Shown piece by piece: positions 38,370-46,803 of a DNA stretch of 64,000 nucleotides. The number at the start of each line of letters is the position of its first letter. Within the stretch, counting starts at the first letter, position 1. Source of the DNA: Ramlibacter tataouinensis. Lineage in GTDB: Bacteria > Pseudomonadota > Gammaproteobacteria > Burkholderiales > Burkholderiaceae_C. The position numbers and the translations under genes are program-made. Below the pieces are notes generated by a model. The model saw only the letters and a list, made by a program, of their open reading frames with translations. It made no database searches and had not been told where the DNA came from. The DNA is taken from assembly GCF_027941915.1 (NCBI RefSeq), contig NZ_CP116009.1:3038001-3102000 (forward strand), written 5' to 3'.

Positions 38370-39359
38370 ATGGACCTGAACGGAAAGAAGCTTCTTGTCA
38401 TCGGCGGTGCCGGGCTGATCGGCTCGCACACGGTCGACCAGTTGATCAAGGAAGACGTCGCAGAAATCCGCATCTTCGACAACTTCACGCGCGGCCGACT
38501 TGAAAACTTGGCGCAGGCAATGAAGGACCCTCGCGTGAAGGTGTTCCCGCTGGGGGGGGACATCCTGCACCGCGACATCCTGGATGCCGCAATGGAAGGC
38601 ATGGACGGGGTGTTCCACTTTGCGGCACTCTGGCTGCTCCACTGCCACGACTACCCGCGCTCTGCCTTCGAGGTGAACGTGGGTGGCACGTTCAACGTGC
38701 TGGAAGCGTGCGTCAAGCACAAGGTCAAGCGCCTGGTCTACTCCTCCTCGGCTTCCGTTTACGGTGATGCCGTCCAGGAGCCCATGGACGAGGATCATCC
38801 GTTCAACAACAAGAACTTCTACGGAGCGACCAAGATCTGCGGCGAGGCGATGGCGCGGGCTCTGCACCATCGCTATGGGCTGCCGTACGTCGGCCTTCGG
38901 TACATGAATGTGTACGGTCCGCGTGCCGATTACAGGGGTGCCTACATCGCGGTCATCATGAAGATGCTCGACGCGATCGACGCCGGCAAGGGCCCCACCA
39001 TCCTGGGTGACGGCACCGAGGCGTTCGACTTCGTTGCGGTGCAAGATTGCGGGCGGGCTAACGTGGCGGCGATGAAGGCCGACGTGGTTGACCGCTGCTA
39101 CAACGTGGGCACGGGCATCCGCACCTCGTTGAAGGAACTCGCCGAGATGCTGGTGGAACTCACCGGCTGCAAGTACGGGATCAACTACGCACCTCGGAGC
39201 CAAGCCACTCTGGTGCGCAACCGTATCGGGGATCCGAGGCGCGCCAAGGCGGAGATCGACTTTGAAGCTGGGATGGACCTGAGAACCGGGTTGGAAGAAT
39301 TGATTGCCTGGCGCAAGGCGCATATTGCCGAAGTGGAAGTGCGGCGTGCGCTTGCCTAG
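38370..39359 (+). CDS. NAD-dependent nucleotide-sugar epimerase/dehydratase
   Basis: A 329-residue extended SDR. N-terminal GGAGLIGSHTVDQL binds NAD; the catalytic set is SSSASVYGD with Tyr in NFYGATK. GLRYMNVYGPRADY and GTGIRTSLKELAEML are typical of UDP-glucose 4-epimerase-like enzymes. The start ATG at 38370 follows the methyltransferase stop by four bases. It probably epimerises a UDP-activated sugar; which carbon cannot be told. Confidence 0.87.
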   Translation: MDLNGKKLLVIGGAGLIGSHTVDQLIKEDVAEIRIFDNFTRGRLENLAQAMKDPRVKVFPLGGDILHRDILDAAMEGMDGVFHFAALWLLHCHDYPRSAFEVNVGGTFNVLEACVKHKVKRLVYSSSASVYGDAVQEPMDEDHPFNNKNFYGATKICGEAMARALHHRYGLPYVGLRYMNVYGPRADYRGAYIAVIMKMLDAIDAGKGPTILGDGTEAFDFVAVQDCGRANVAAMKADVVDRCYNVGTGIRTSLKELAEMLVELTGCKYGINYAPRSQATLVRNRIGDPRRAKAEIDFEAGMDLRTGLEELIAWRKAHIAEVEVRRALA

Positions 39360-39416
39360 TGGCGCCGAACGGCTGGCTAGCAGCCTCGATGGGTGTGGCA
39401 GACACACTGGATTGAT

Positions 39417-41288
39417 ATGTGCGGCATTGCGGGTCTACTGAAGCTGGATGGCTCGACGGTTGACCCTATGGCTGTCGACCGGATGGGGCGCGCGTTGGCG
39501 CACCGCGGGCCCGATGGTGAGGGCAGATATGTCGAAGGCCCGATCGGGTTTGCCCATCGTCGACTCGCAATCATTGACCTCACCCCGGCAGCCGCGCAGC
39601 CGTTCTCGGATCCCAGCGGTCGATTCACGGTCGTCTACAACGGCGAGTTGTACAACTACCGTGAGCTGCGACGGGAACTGATTTCGCTAGGCCGCGTGTT
39701 CCGGACAGCGAGTGATACGGAGGTCCTGCTCGAGGCATTCAAGCAATGGGGTCCTGGAGCCGTCCAGCGATTCAACGGGATGTTCGCGTTCGCAATTTGG
39801 GACCGCGCGCAACGACGTCTCTTCCTGGCACGGGACAGGTACGGAGTGAAGCCGCTGTACACCTTCCACAAAGGAGGCGAATTCTTGTTTGCCTCCGAGC
39901 CCGTGGCGATCACGCAGCATGCCAATGCTGGCTCGGGTTTGGCTGTGGACGGCCTGGTTGAGTATCTGACATTCCAAAATTTCTTTTCGGACAGGACGAT
40001 CTATAGAGACGTCCGGATGTTCCCTGCCGGCTGCTGGGGAAGCATTTCGCCGGAGCAAGGCGAACTTGTTGTCAACCGGTACTGGGACTTCAACTTTGTT
40101 GAGCAACACGAAGTGGGCAGCGAAGCTGAAACGTGCGAGCGTCTGCGCCTACTGCTCAACCAAGCAGTCAGCCGGCAACTGGTCAGTGACGTGGAGGTCG
40201 GCGCGTATCTGAGCGGGGGCATCGACTCCGGTTGTGTGACTGCGCTTGCGGCACGGCAACTTCCCTACCTGAAAAGCTTCACGTGTGGATTTGACCTGCA
40301 CTCGGCAAACGGCATCGAGGTGGCGTTCGATGAGCGAGAGCGCGCGGAGCACATGTCGTACCTTTACAAGACCGAGCACTATGAAATGGTGCTGAAGTCG
40401 GGCGACATGGAGCGAGTCATGCCCAAGCTGATGCGTCACATGGGTGAGCCCCGGGTCGGCCAGTCCTATCCAAACTATTACGTGGCAGGCCTCGCGAGCA
40501 AGTTCGTGAAGGTCGTGCTGACGGGAACGGGCGGCGACGAGTTGTTCGGAGGCTATCCGTGGCGCTACTACACGCCTGAATCGGACGCCGACTTCGACTC
40601 CTACGTCGATGGCTACTATGGATATTGGCAGCGCCTGGTGCCGCCGGAGCTGATGCCGGAACTTCTGGCTCCAGTATGGTCGGAAGCCAAGCACGTCGAC
40701 ACCCGTGACTTGTTCAAGAGCGTCTTCGGTTCGCACCCGGCGCGCCTGCGCACGCGAGCAGACTATGTGAACAGCGCTCTGTACTTCGAGGCCAAGACGT
40801 TCCTTCACGGATTGCTGGTGGTCGAGGATAAATTGAGCATGGCGCACGGCCTGGAGTCGCGAGTTCCCTTCCTTGACAACGATCTTGTCGACTACGCCAT
40901 GACGCTACCGGTTTCCATGAAGCTCGCTGCGCGTCACAACGAGAGAATCGATGAGAACATGGCGGGTCCGAAGACGGAGCAGTTCTTCCAGCAGACTCAC
41001 GACGGCAAGCTGATCCTGCGTCAGGCGGTGGAAGAGTGGATGCCTAAGGTTGTCACGCAAGCGGCCAAGCAAGGCTTCTCCGCGCCGGATGCCAGTTGGT
41101 TCCGCGGCGAGAGCCTTGAGTACGTCAAGCGTTGTCTTCTTCGACCAGCCGCAAAGATCAACGAGGTTCTCAATCCCGCCGTTGTCGCAAGGCTGTTGGA
41201 TGAACACATGACCGGCCAGCGCAACCGGCGCCTTTTGATCTGGTCGTTGCTCTGCCTGGAGCACAGCGACTTCGAGGCAGCGACCTGA
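39417..41288 (+). CDS. Asparagine synthetase-like amidotransferase (copy 1)
   Basis: A 623-residue glutamine-hydrolysing AsnB-family protein. Cys2 (MCGIAGLL) is the glutaminase nucleophile, HRGPDGEG and YNGELYNYRELR complete that domain, and SGGIDS (residues 266-271) is the ATP-pyrophosphatase loop of the synthetase domain. In surface-polysaccharide loci such proteins often convert uronic acid carboxyls to amides. Alone it could make asparagine, but this is the first of three copies within 21 kb, next to uronic-acid genes. It is coupled by a one-base overlap to an epimerase. Confidence 0.9.
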   Translation: MCGIAGLLKLDGSTVDPMAVDRMGRALAHRGPDGEGRYVEGPIGFAHRRLAIIDLTPAAAQPFSDPSGRFTVVYNGELYNYRELRRELISLGRVFRTASDTEVLLEAFKQWGPGAVQRFNGMFAFAIWDRAQRRLFLARDRYGVKPLYTFHKGGEFLFASEPVAITQHANAGSGLAVDGLVEYLTFQNFFSDRTIYRDVRMFPAGCWGSISPEQGELVVNRYWDFNFVEQHEVGSEAETCERLRLLLNQAVSRQLVSDVEVGAYLSGGIDSGCVTALAARQLPYLKSFTCGFDLHSANGIEVAFDERERAEHMSYLYKTEHYEMVLKSGDMERVMPKLMRHMGEPRVGQSYPNYYVAGLASKFVKVVLTGTGGDELFGGYPWRYYTPESDADFDSYVDGYYGYWQRLVPPELMPELLAPVWSEAKHVDTRDLFKSVFGSHPARLRTRADYVNSALYFEAKTFLHGLLVVEDKLSMAHGLESRVPFLDNDLVDYAMTLPVSMKLAARHNERIDENMAGPKTEQFFQQTHDGKLILRQAVEEWMPKVVTQAAKQGFSAPDASWFRGESLEYVKRCLLRPAAKINEVLNPAVVARLLDEHMTGQRNRRLLIWSLLCLEHSDFEAAT

Positions 41289-42175
41289 TGGCCAAGCTGC
41301 TGGTCGTTGGAGGAACCGGACTGATCGGCTCCGAGGTTGTCCGCCAGGCAAGGACACTGGGACATGTGGTCACGATGTTGTCCCGCGACGCAAAGGGCAT
41401 TGATGGTCGCGTCATCGTCGGTGACTTGAGGCAACCGCATAGCCTAGAGGGTCTGTTGCGTGGAGAGCACTTCGACGCGATCGTGTACCTTGCGCAGGCC
41501 GCAAGTCACAACGCTTTTCCAGGCAATGCCACGGATGCGGTGGCAGTCAACATCTCTGCGCCCGTTGCGCTGTGCCAGTGGGCGGTGAACAGCGGTTGCG
41601 ACCGATTCATCCTCGGCTCATCCGGGGGAATCTGCGGACCCGCGCACGGGCTCGAGCGAATCACCGAGAGTTCGGGCCGGCAGCCGCCAGAGAGGCTGAA
41701 TTTCTATCTCTCGACCAAGGCGCGCTGTGAGGAGTTGCTCGTGGCGTTCGGTGGCCTGCTGAAAATAGATGTACTGAGGTACTTCTTCGTGTATGGCCGG
41801 ACACAGAGGCCAGACTTCCTCTTTCCCAGGCTGATCGAAAAGATGAAGTCGGGACAAGCCATAGAACTCGCGGGGGGCGAAGGGCCTTGGCTGAATCCGA
41901 TCCATGCCAGAGATGCCGCCTCGCTGACCATTCGCGCCCTTGAGTCTTCTGTGGGAGGGGTGACCAACGTGGCCGGCCTGGAGGACATGACGTTGCGTGC
42001 GTTGGTCGGCGCGCTCGAGCAAGCTGTCGGGACTCGTGCGAAGGTCGTCCCCACCGATGAGCGGCCTCCTCGCTTCCTTGCGGACACAAGCCTAATGCTG
42101 AAGAAGCTGGGTACGCCCGAAATCACGCTGGACAAAGGGATCGCCATGTCATTCGCTCAGGAGCCAAGAGAGTGA
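41288..42175 (+). CDS. NAD-dependent epimerase/dehydratase family protein
   Basis: A 295-residue extended SDR with VGGTGLIGSEV at the N-terminus, GSSGGICG at the catalytic serine position, and Tyr-x3-Lys as YLSTK. It has lower similarity to standard sugar epimerases than the gene at 38370. Start and stop codons overlap both neighbours (one and four bases), so it is co-translated with AsnB and the methyltransferase. It probably modifies the same nucleotide sugar. Confidence 0.82.
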   Translation: MAKLLVVGGTGLIGSEVVRQARTLGHVVTMLSRDAKGIDGRVIVGDLRQPHSLEGLLRGEHFDAIVYLAQAASHNAFPGNATDAVAVNISAPVALCQWAVNSGCDRFILGSSGGICGPAHGLERITESSGRQPPERLNFYLSTKARCEELLVAFGGLLKIDVLRYFFVYGRTQRPDFLFPRLIEKMKSGQAIELAGGEGPWLNPIHARDAASLTIRALESSVGGVTNVAGLEDMTLRALVGALEQAVGTRAKVVPTDERPPRFLADTSLMLKKLGTPEITLDKGIAMSFAQEPRE

Positions 42176-43032
42176 GATTTTGTGGACGCGAGCTGACAAT
42201 TCAGGATAGCTCGGAATCGCTGGCGGTCGAGCAGGTCCGGGAGCGCGGCAGGTGCGGGCAGTTCATGCCTTTTGACGAGCTGCTCCACCTTCTGCGCGAT
42301 CCAATTACAAAAGGGCCGCTTGTTAGTGGAGGCGACCACCTGACGGCCAATGGTCGCGTGTACCCCATTGTGCGAGGCAATCCGCACTTGTTCCCATGTG
42401 AGATGGACCGAGTGAGGGCGGCCCTGTCCCAGCCAGGGTTGCTCGACCGATTCCCAGATCTGCTGCCCATTGAGCAGTACTGTGCCTTCGGCCTCCTGAA
42501 ATCGTCGGGCGCAACTAACCTCGACTACGCGGACCTGTGGTACGGACGGCATCTCCATCGTGCGAGCAAACTCCTGAGCAACGCGCGCGGGACATTTCTG
42601 GATGTGGGCTGCGACGACGCTTTCCTCAGCCGGGGCATGCTTGCAGACCAGGTTCAGTACGTCGGCCTGGAGCCTTCAGCCGGCTCTTCCGAGGGGCTGC
42701 GGGTTTGCGGGCTGGGTGAATTCCTGCCCTTCGCGGACCAAAGCTTTGATGGCGTCGGCTTCCAGACGTCGTTAGACCATGTATTCGACTACCAGTTGGC
42801 GCTAGCGGAGGCGCGCAGGGTGCTCCGCCCAGGTGGGCGCCTGTATCTCGCTACCTTGTTGTGGACCGACAAGGCGCAACTGTATACGGACACTGCACAT
42901 TTCCATCATTTCAGGGGCGCGCAAGTCGAGGCAGTCCTGGCCGACGGATTCGAAGTTGAGCAAGTCGATGCGTACGTCTGGAAGGGAAATACCCATCGAT
43001 TCGGCGTCTACATGACTGCGATTAAGAAGTGA
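42172..43032 (+). CDS. Class I SAM-dependent methyltransferase with N-terminal Trm112-like segment
   Basis: A 286-residue protein. Residues about 35-75 (LLHLLRDPITKGPLVSGGDHL...VYPIVRGNPHLFP) resemble a Trm112-type segment with its cysteines missing. The methyltransferase core follows (FLDVGCDDAFLSRG, EARRVLRPGGRLYL). Motif I lacks the usual second glycine pair. GTG at 42172 overlaps the previous stop as GTGA. Target unknown; probably a glycan or sugar nucleotide. Confidence 0.8.
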   Translation: MRFCGRELTIQDSSESLAVEQVRERGRCGQFMPFDELLHLLRDPITKGPLVSGGDHLTANGRVYPIVRGNPHLFPCEMDRVRAALSQPGLLDRFPDLLPIEQYCAFGLLKSSGATNLDYADLWYGRHLHRASKLLSNARGTFLDVGCDDAFLSRGMLADQVQYVGLEPSAGSSEGLRVCGLGEFLPFADQSFDGVGFQTSLDHVFDYQLALAEARRVLRPGGRLYLATLLWTDKAQLYTDTAHFHHFRGAQVEAVLADGFEVEQVDAYVWKGNTHRFGVYMTAIKK

Positions 43033-43036
43033 GTAG

Positions 43037-43756
43037 ATGGAAACGCAGAACTTCACGGAAGAGGAATATCGGCGGCTGCTGGAGCTTACCCAGCGGCAAT
43101 ATGCCTTCGCCTCGTACTTGACTGCTCCGGAGCAGCCGCACGTCATACTGCGCCATGACCTCGATACCTCCTTGCAGCGCGCTCTGGCGCTCGCCAAGAT
43201 CGAAGCTTCTCTCGGCATTCGGGCAACGTATTTCCTGTTTCCAAGAAGCCTTTACTACAACCTGCTCCATCCCGAAAGCAAGGCGGTTGTTCGCCAAATC
43301 CTTGATTTTGGCCATGCAATCGGCCTGCATTTCGATGTTTCCATGGAGTACGAGCCAGAAGAGCTGGCGCCGCTTCTCCAGCATGAGAAACGGCTACTGG
43401 AGATCGAGTTCGGAAGGTCCGTCGAAGCCGTCAGCTTCCATTTGGCGGGAGACTTTCAGTCCCGACTTCCGTCCGAGCACGTGGTATGTGGGATGGTAAA
43501 CGCCTACTCCGAGCAGATGCGGCTTGGCTACAAGTACCTTTCGGACTCAAATGGTGTCTGGAGATTCGAGAACTGGGAAGAGATTCTTGATTCGTCGAAG
43601 TACCCACGGCTGCAAATCCTCGTGCACCCGGAATGGTGGACCCCGCAATCGCTGACGCCAAAGCAACGCTTGCAACGCGCCATCGATGGGTACGCAAGGC
43701 GGATGGGAGGTTGGTACGACGAGGTGACAAGGGCCTATGGACGTCCCAACTATTGA
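43037..43756 (+). CDS. Polysaccharide deacetylase-fold protein
   Basis: A 239-residue protein with the NodB-type metal motif HDLD (residues 40-43), then IRATYFLFPRSLYY, IGLHFDVSMEYE and a C-terminal LVHPEWW. These match carbohydrate esterase 4-like proteins found in O-antigen loci. There is no signal peptide, so it would act in the cytoplasm on a nucleotide sugar or lipid-linked sugar, perhaps removing an N-acetyl group that the following GNAT could replace with another acyl group (inference). Confidence 0.78.
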   Translation: METQNFTEEEYRRLLELTQRQYAFASYLTAPEQPHVILRHDLDTSLQRALALAKIEASLGIRATYFLFPRSLYYNLLHPESKAVVRQILDFGHAIGLHFDVSMEYEPEELAPLLQHEKRLLEIEFGRSVEAVSFHLAGDFQSRLPSEHVVCGMVNAYSEQMRLGYKYLSDSNGVWRFENWEEILDSSKYPRLQILVHPEWWTPQSLTPKQRLQRAIDGYARRMGGWYDEVTRAYGRPNY

Positions 43757-44261
43757 AGAAGGTTCGGTGGTTCTTCGGCCGCTGACCGACGCGGATTCCG
43801 ATGCGCTTTTCCGTTGGATCAACGACCATGACACCGTCGTTTTCAATGCGCCATTCGCGCCGGTGGAGCGTGAAGCTCACGAACGCTGGTTCGAGCGCGT
43901 CCGCGCTTCAACGAGCATTGCGATATTCGGGATCATGGAGCGACACACCAGAGCGCTTGTGGGCAGTTGCCAGCTCCTGAACATCTCGCCTCTGCACCGG
44001 AGTGCGGACCTGCAGATCCGGCTTGGCGAGCCGGCGGCACGAGGCCGAGGTCTGGGAACGGACGCAGTACGTGGACTTGTTCACTTCGGCATGACCCAGC
44101 TGAAATTGCACCGTATCGCACTCACGGTTCGAGCAGACAACGAGCGAGCGATCCGGGCTTATGTGAAATGTGGCTTCCAGAGAGAAGGGCTGTTGCGAGA
44201 AGCCGCCTTTATCGAAGGCCGTTTCGTGGATCTGATCGGCATGGCAGTGCTCGCGTCATGA
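43737..44261 (+). CDS. GNAT-family N-acyltransferase
   Basis: A 174-residue RimJ/RimL-type acyltransferase. VVLRPLTDADSDALFRWIND opens the fold, LGEPAARGRGLGTDAVRGL contains the acyl-CoA-binding R/Q-x-x-G-x-G/A loop, and RADNERAIRAYVKCGFQREG is motif B. The ATG overlaps the deacetylase gene by 20 bases; a GTG at 43767 would remove the overlap. Next to a deacetylase-fold gene it probably acylates a free amino group on a sugar. Donor unknown. Confidence 0.85.
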   Translation: MDVPTIEEGSVVLRPLTDADSDALFRWINDHDTVVFNAPFAPVEREAHERWFERVRASTSIAIFGIMERHTRALVGSCQLLNISPLHRSADLQIRLGEPAARGRGLGTDAVRGLVHFGMTQLKLHRIALTVRADNERAIRAYVKCGFQREGLLREAAFIEGRFVDLIGMAVLAS

Positions 44262-44956
44262 GCCGCGTCACAGCCATTCACCAGCCGAACTTCTTCCCCT
44301 GGCTTGGCTACTTCGACAAGATCGCGCAATGCGATGTCTTTGTCGTGCTGGACGACGTCCAGTACCAGAAAACCGGCAGCAACTGGTCGAATCGGGTGAA
44401 GCTGCTTTTGGCGGGCGAGCCGCGCTGGGTCACGGCGCCCGTCCGCAGGCCGGCGCACGGCACGGCGAAGATCGATGAACTCTCCTGGGCGCAGGAGCCC
44501 TGGCGCGAGAAGTTGATGCGAAGCCTGACCATGAACTATGGCAGTGCCCGCTTCTTTCGGGAGACCATGGAGCTGATCGAGCCACTGGTGCGCAACGAAG
44601 AGCCGATGCTTGCGGCGTACAACCTGCGTGCTATCCGGGCCATCTGCGAAGCGCTCGGCCTGCAGCGGAGTTTCGTGCTTTCCTCCAGCTTCCATGTTGA
44701 GACCGCATCGAATGAGCGCCTGATATCGCTGTGTCGGCACGTGGGGTGCGACATTTACCTCACCGGTGGCGGCGCGCAGGACTACCAACAGGACGAGCTG
44801 TTCGTGAACGCGGGCATCCAGGTCCGCCACCAGGATTTCCAGCATCCGCGCTATCCGCAGGCAGGCTGCGGCGACTTCGTCCCTGGTCTGTCGGTCATCG
44901 ACGCGCTCATGAATTGCGGAATCGACGGCACAAGAAAGGTGATGGGAGTTGCATGA
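44258..44956 (+). CDS. WbqC-family protein
   Basis: A 232-residue protein of the WbqC family, recognised by IHQPNFFPWLGYFDKI at the N-terminus, LDDVQYQKTGSNWSNRVKL, and YLTGGGAQDYQ. The family recurs in O-antigen and amino-sugar loci but has no settled reaction. ATG at 44258 overlaps the GNAT stop as ATGA. In this operon it may work with the AsnB, deacetylase and GNAT proteins on an N-acyl side chain. Confidence 0.85.
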   Translation: MSRVTAIHQPNFFPWLGYFDKIAQCDVFVVLDDVQYQKTGSNWSNRVKLLLAGEPRWVTAPVRRPAHGTAKIDELSWAQEPWREKLMRSLTMNYGSARFFRETMELIEPLVRNEEPMLAAYNLRAIRAICEALGLQRSFVLSSSFHVETASNERLISLCRHVGCDIYLTGGGAQDYQQDELFVNAGIQVRHQDFQHPRYPQAGCGDFVPGLSVIDALMNCGIDGTRKVMGVA

Positions 44957-45002
44957 CGACTGCTGCACGCTCCCGCACGGCGCGAAGGACGCCACTCCAG
45001 TC

Positions 45003-46691
45003 ATGAAGCAATGGGCACGCTGGTGCAGCGCAAAGCTGAAGAAGGCCGCTGCTGCGCTGCAAGGCTTGGCGGCCCCGGTGCTGAAATCGGTGGCACAGCC
45101 GGCCGTCCGTGTCGTCGAGGCGTCGGCTAGGCGTGCTCTGCGGCGGCTCGAGGCCATGCAGGCCGACCAGATGAAGGCCTTGGAAGGACACGCGGAAGTC
45201 CTGATGGACAAGCTGCACCGTACCGTAAGCGGCCAGGTGGCCTTTACGACGGGCCATGCGCACCTGCTGGGCGAACTGCAGCGCGCCAAGGCGCAGAAGG
45301 ATTCTCGCCTGCTGCCCAATCTTGATCTCTCCGAGCGCGTCCGATCCATCGTGCGCAAGCACGCCGGTTTGCCCCCCGTTGTGACAGGTGACGAGGGCAA
45401 GAACGATCTGACGACGGAGTTGCGGTTCCTGTGGGACAACAGCGCCTTGGTCCGCCAGATGCTCGAGCTCTGTGCCGGACGACGCGTGCTGTACTCGGGG
45501 CAGTGCTACTACAACCATTGGTATCTCTCGCGCGAATTGCGCAAGCTTGGCTGGAGGGCGGATGTGCTGAACTGGGACCCGAATCCGGCCTCCCAGATCT
45601 ATTACCACGGGGAGGACTTCCGCTATGTCGGGGTCCCCGAAGAAGATTTGCAGATGCTGCGATTCTTCGTCCAGGCACTCTACGGCTACGACGTTTTCCA
45701 CTTCAGCAATGCCCACGGAATCAGCTTCGGGTCGGCACTTGCATCCATCGTGACACCGCTGTTTGGCGAGCGCGGCGAGATCTACCTGTTGAAGGAACTC
45801 GGGAAGAAGGTCGCCTACACGAACAACGGCTGTCTCGACGGCGTGTCGCAGACTGCGTTCTCGCGGTGGGGGCCGGATTCCGTGTGTGCGATTTGCCGCT
45901 GGCGAAATGAACCTGCGGTGTGCAGCGATGAGCTCAATCTGCGATGGGGCCGATTTCGCAACTCAGTGAGCGACTACCAGTGCCTGCTGGGAGGCAATCG
46001 GGTCGACTTCAACGACGATCCGCGGGTCCACGAATCGCCCTGGGTGTACTGCCTCGATCCGGATATGTGGAAGCCGGGCCTCGACATCCCCGAACCGTTC
46101 CGGATCGAGCGGCGCTCCGAAAAGACCCTGCTGCTCTACCACGCGATCGGGAACAAGCAGGACCGCACCACCGACGAAGGCGTGAACATCAAGTCCTCCC
46201 ACGTGTACCTTCCGTTGCTACAGAAGCTCAGGGACGAGGGTTGGGACCTGGAGCTGCTGGAGCCGACCGGCGTCCCCAACAAGGACGTTCGTTTCATCCA
46301 GGCGCAGGCGGATATCTTCCTGGAGATGTTGACCTTCGGCTGGTTCGGCGCGAATGCGCGTGAAGCCATGATGCTGGGCAAGCCCGTCGTCTGCTTCATC
46401 CGGCCTGAATGGCTGGACAGTCTGCGGGAGGAACTGCCCGATTACGCGGATGAGTTGCCAATCGTGAGCGCGACTCCGGAGACCGTCGAGAGCGTGCTGG
46501 TCGATCTGATGGGCGACGAAGGCAAGCGCCGCGAGATCGGCCGCCGGAGCCGCGAATTCATGCTGCGCTGGCACTCCGCGCCGGTCGCGGCAGCCAAGTT
46601 CGAGGAGATCTACGGCCGGCTGATTGCCGGCGAGCCGCTGCTGCGCAAGACGGCGCATGGGGCTGGGCGGACGGCTCGGCTGGGTGACTAG
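45003..46691 (+). CDS. Glycosyltransferase-like protein, GT-B fold
   Basis: About 562 residues from ATG 45003; an in-frame TTG at 44949 would add 18 residues. The N-terminal 100 residues are Ala-rich helices (KKAAAALQGLAAPVL, VRVVEASARRALRRLEAM). The middle and C-terminal parts read like a glycosyltransferase family 1/4 GT-B fold: YSGQCYYNHWYLSRELRKLGWRADVLNWD, then LLYHAIGNK, WDLELLEPTGVPNKDV, and AREAMMLGKPVVCFIRPEWL near the nucleotide-sugar site. A Cys-rich stretch (SVCAICRWRNEPAVC) sits mid-protein and could bind metal. It is last gene of the low-GC block. Confidence 0.75.
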   Translation: MKQWARWCSAKLKKAAAALQGLAAPVLKSVAQPAVRVVEASARRALRRLEAMQADQMKALEGHAEVLMDKLHRTVSGQVAFTTGHAHLLGELQRAKAQKDSRLLPNLDLSERVRSIVRKHAGLPPVVTGDEGKNDLTTELRFLWDNSALVRQMLELCAGRRVLYSGQCYYNHWYLSRELRKLGWRADVLNWDPNPASQIYYHGEDFRYVGVPEEDLQMLRFFVQALYGYDVFHFSNAHGISFGSALASIVTPLFGERGEIYLLKELGKKVAYTNNGCLDGVSQTAFSRWGPDSVCAICRWRNEPAVCSDELNLRWGRFRNSVSDYQCLLGGNRVDFNDDPRVHESPWVYCLDPDMWKPGLDIPEPFRIERRSEKTLLLYHAIGNKQDRTTDEGVNIKSSHVYLPLLQKLRDEGWDLELLEPTGVPNKDVRFIQAQADIFLEMLTFGWFGANAREAMMLGKPVVCFIRPEWLDSLREELPDYADELPIVSATPETVESVLVDLMGDEGKRREIGRRSREFMLRWHSAPVAAAKFEEIYGRLIAGEPLLRKTAHGAGRTARLGD

Positions 46692-46803
46692 AATCCGGCT
46701 CTTCTTTGCGGTGACGGGAAAGGGGCACCCAGTGCGGTGCGTGCCCGAGCATGCCTTGTACCTGCCTGCATTCACCCCTGACCTCTGACACACGCCCCAG
46801 CCG

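Noticed and set aside
43737-43756. 20-base overlap of deacetylase-fold and GNAT genes as a frameshift or fusion
   Set aside because: Both proteins have complete family ends and a later GTG start for the GNAT is available; a simple gene overlap explains it.
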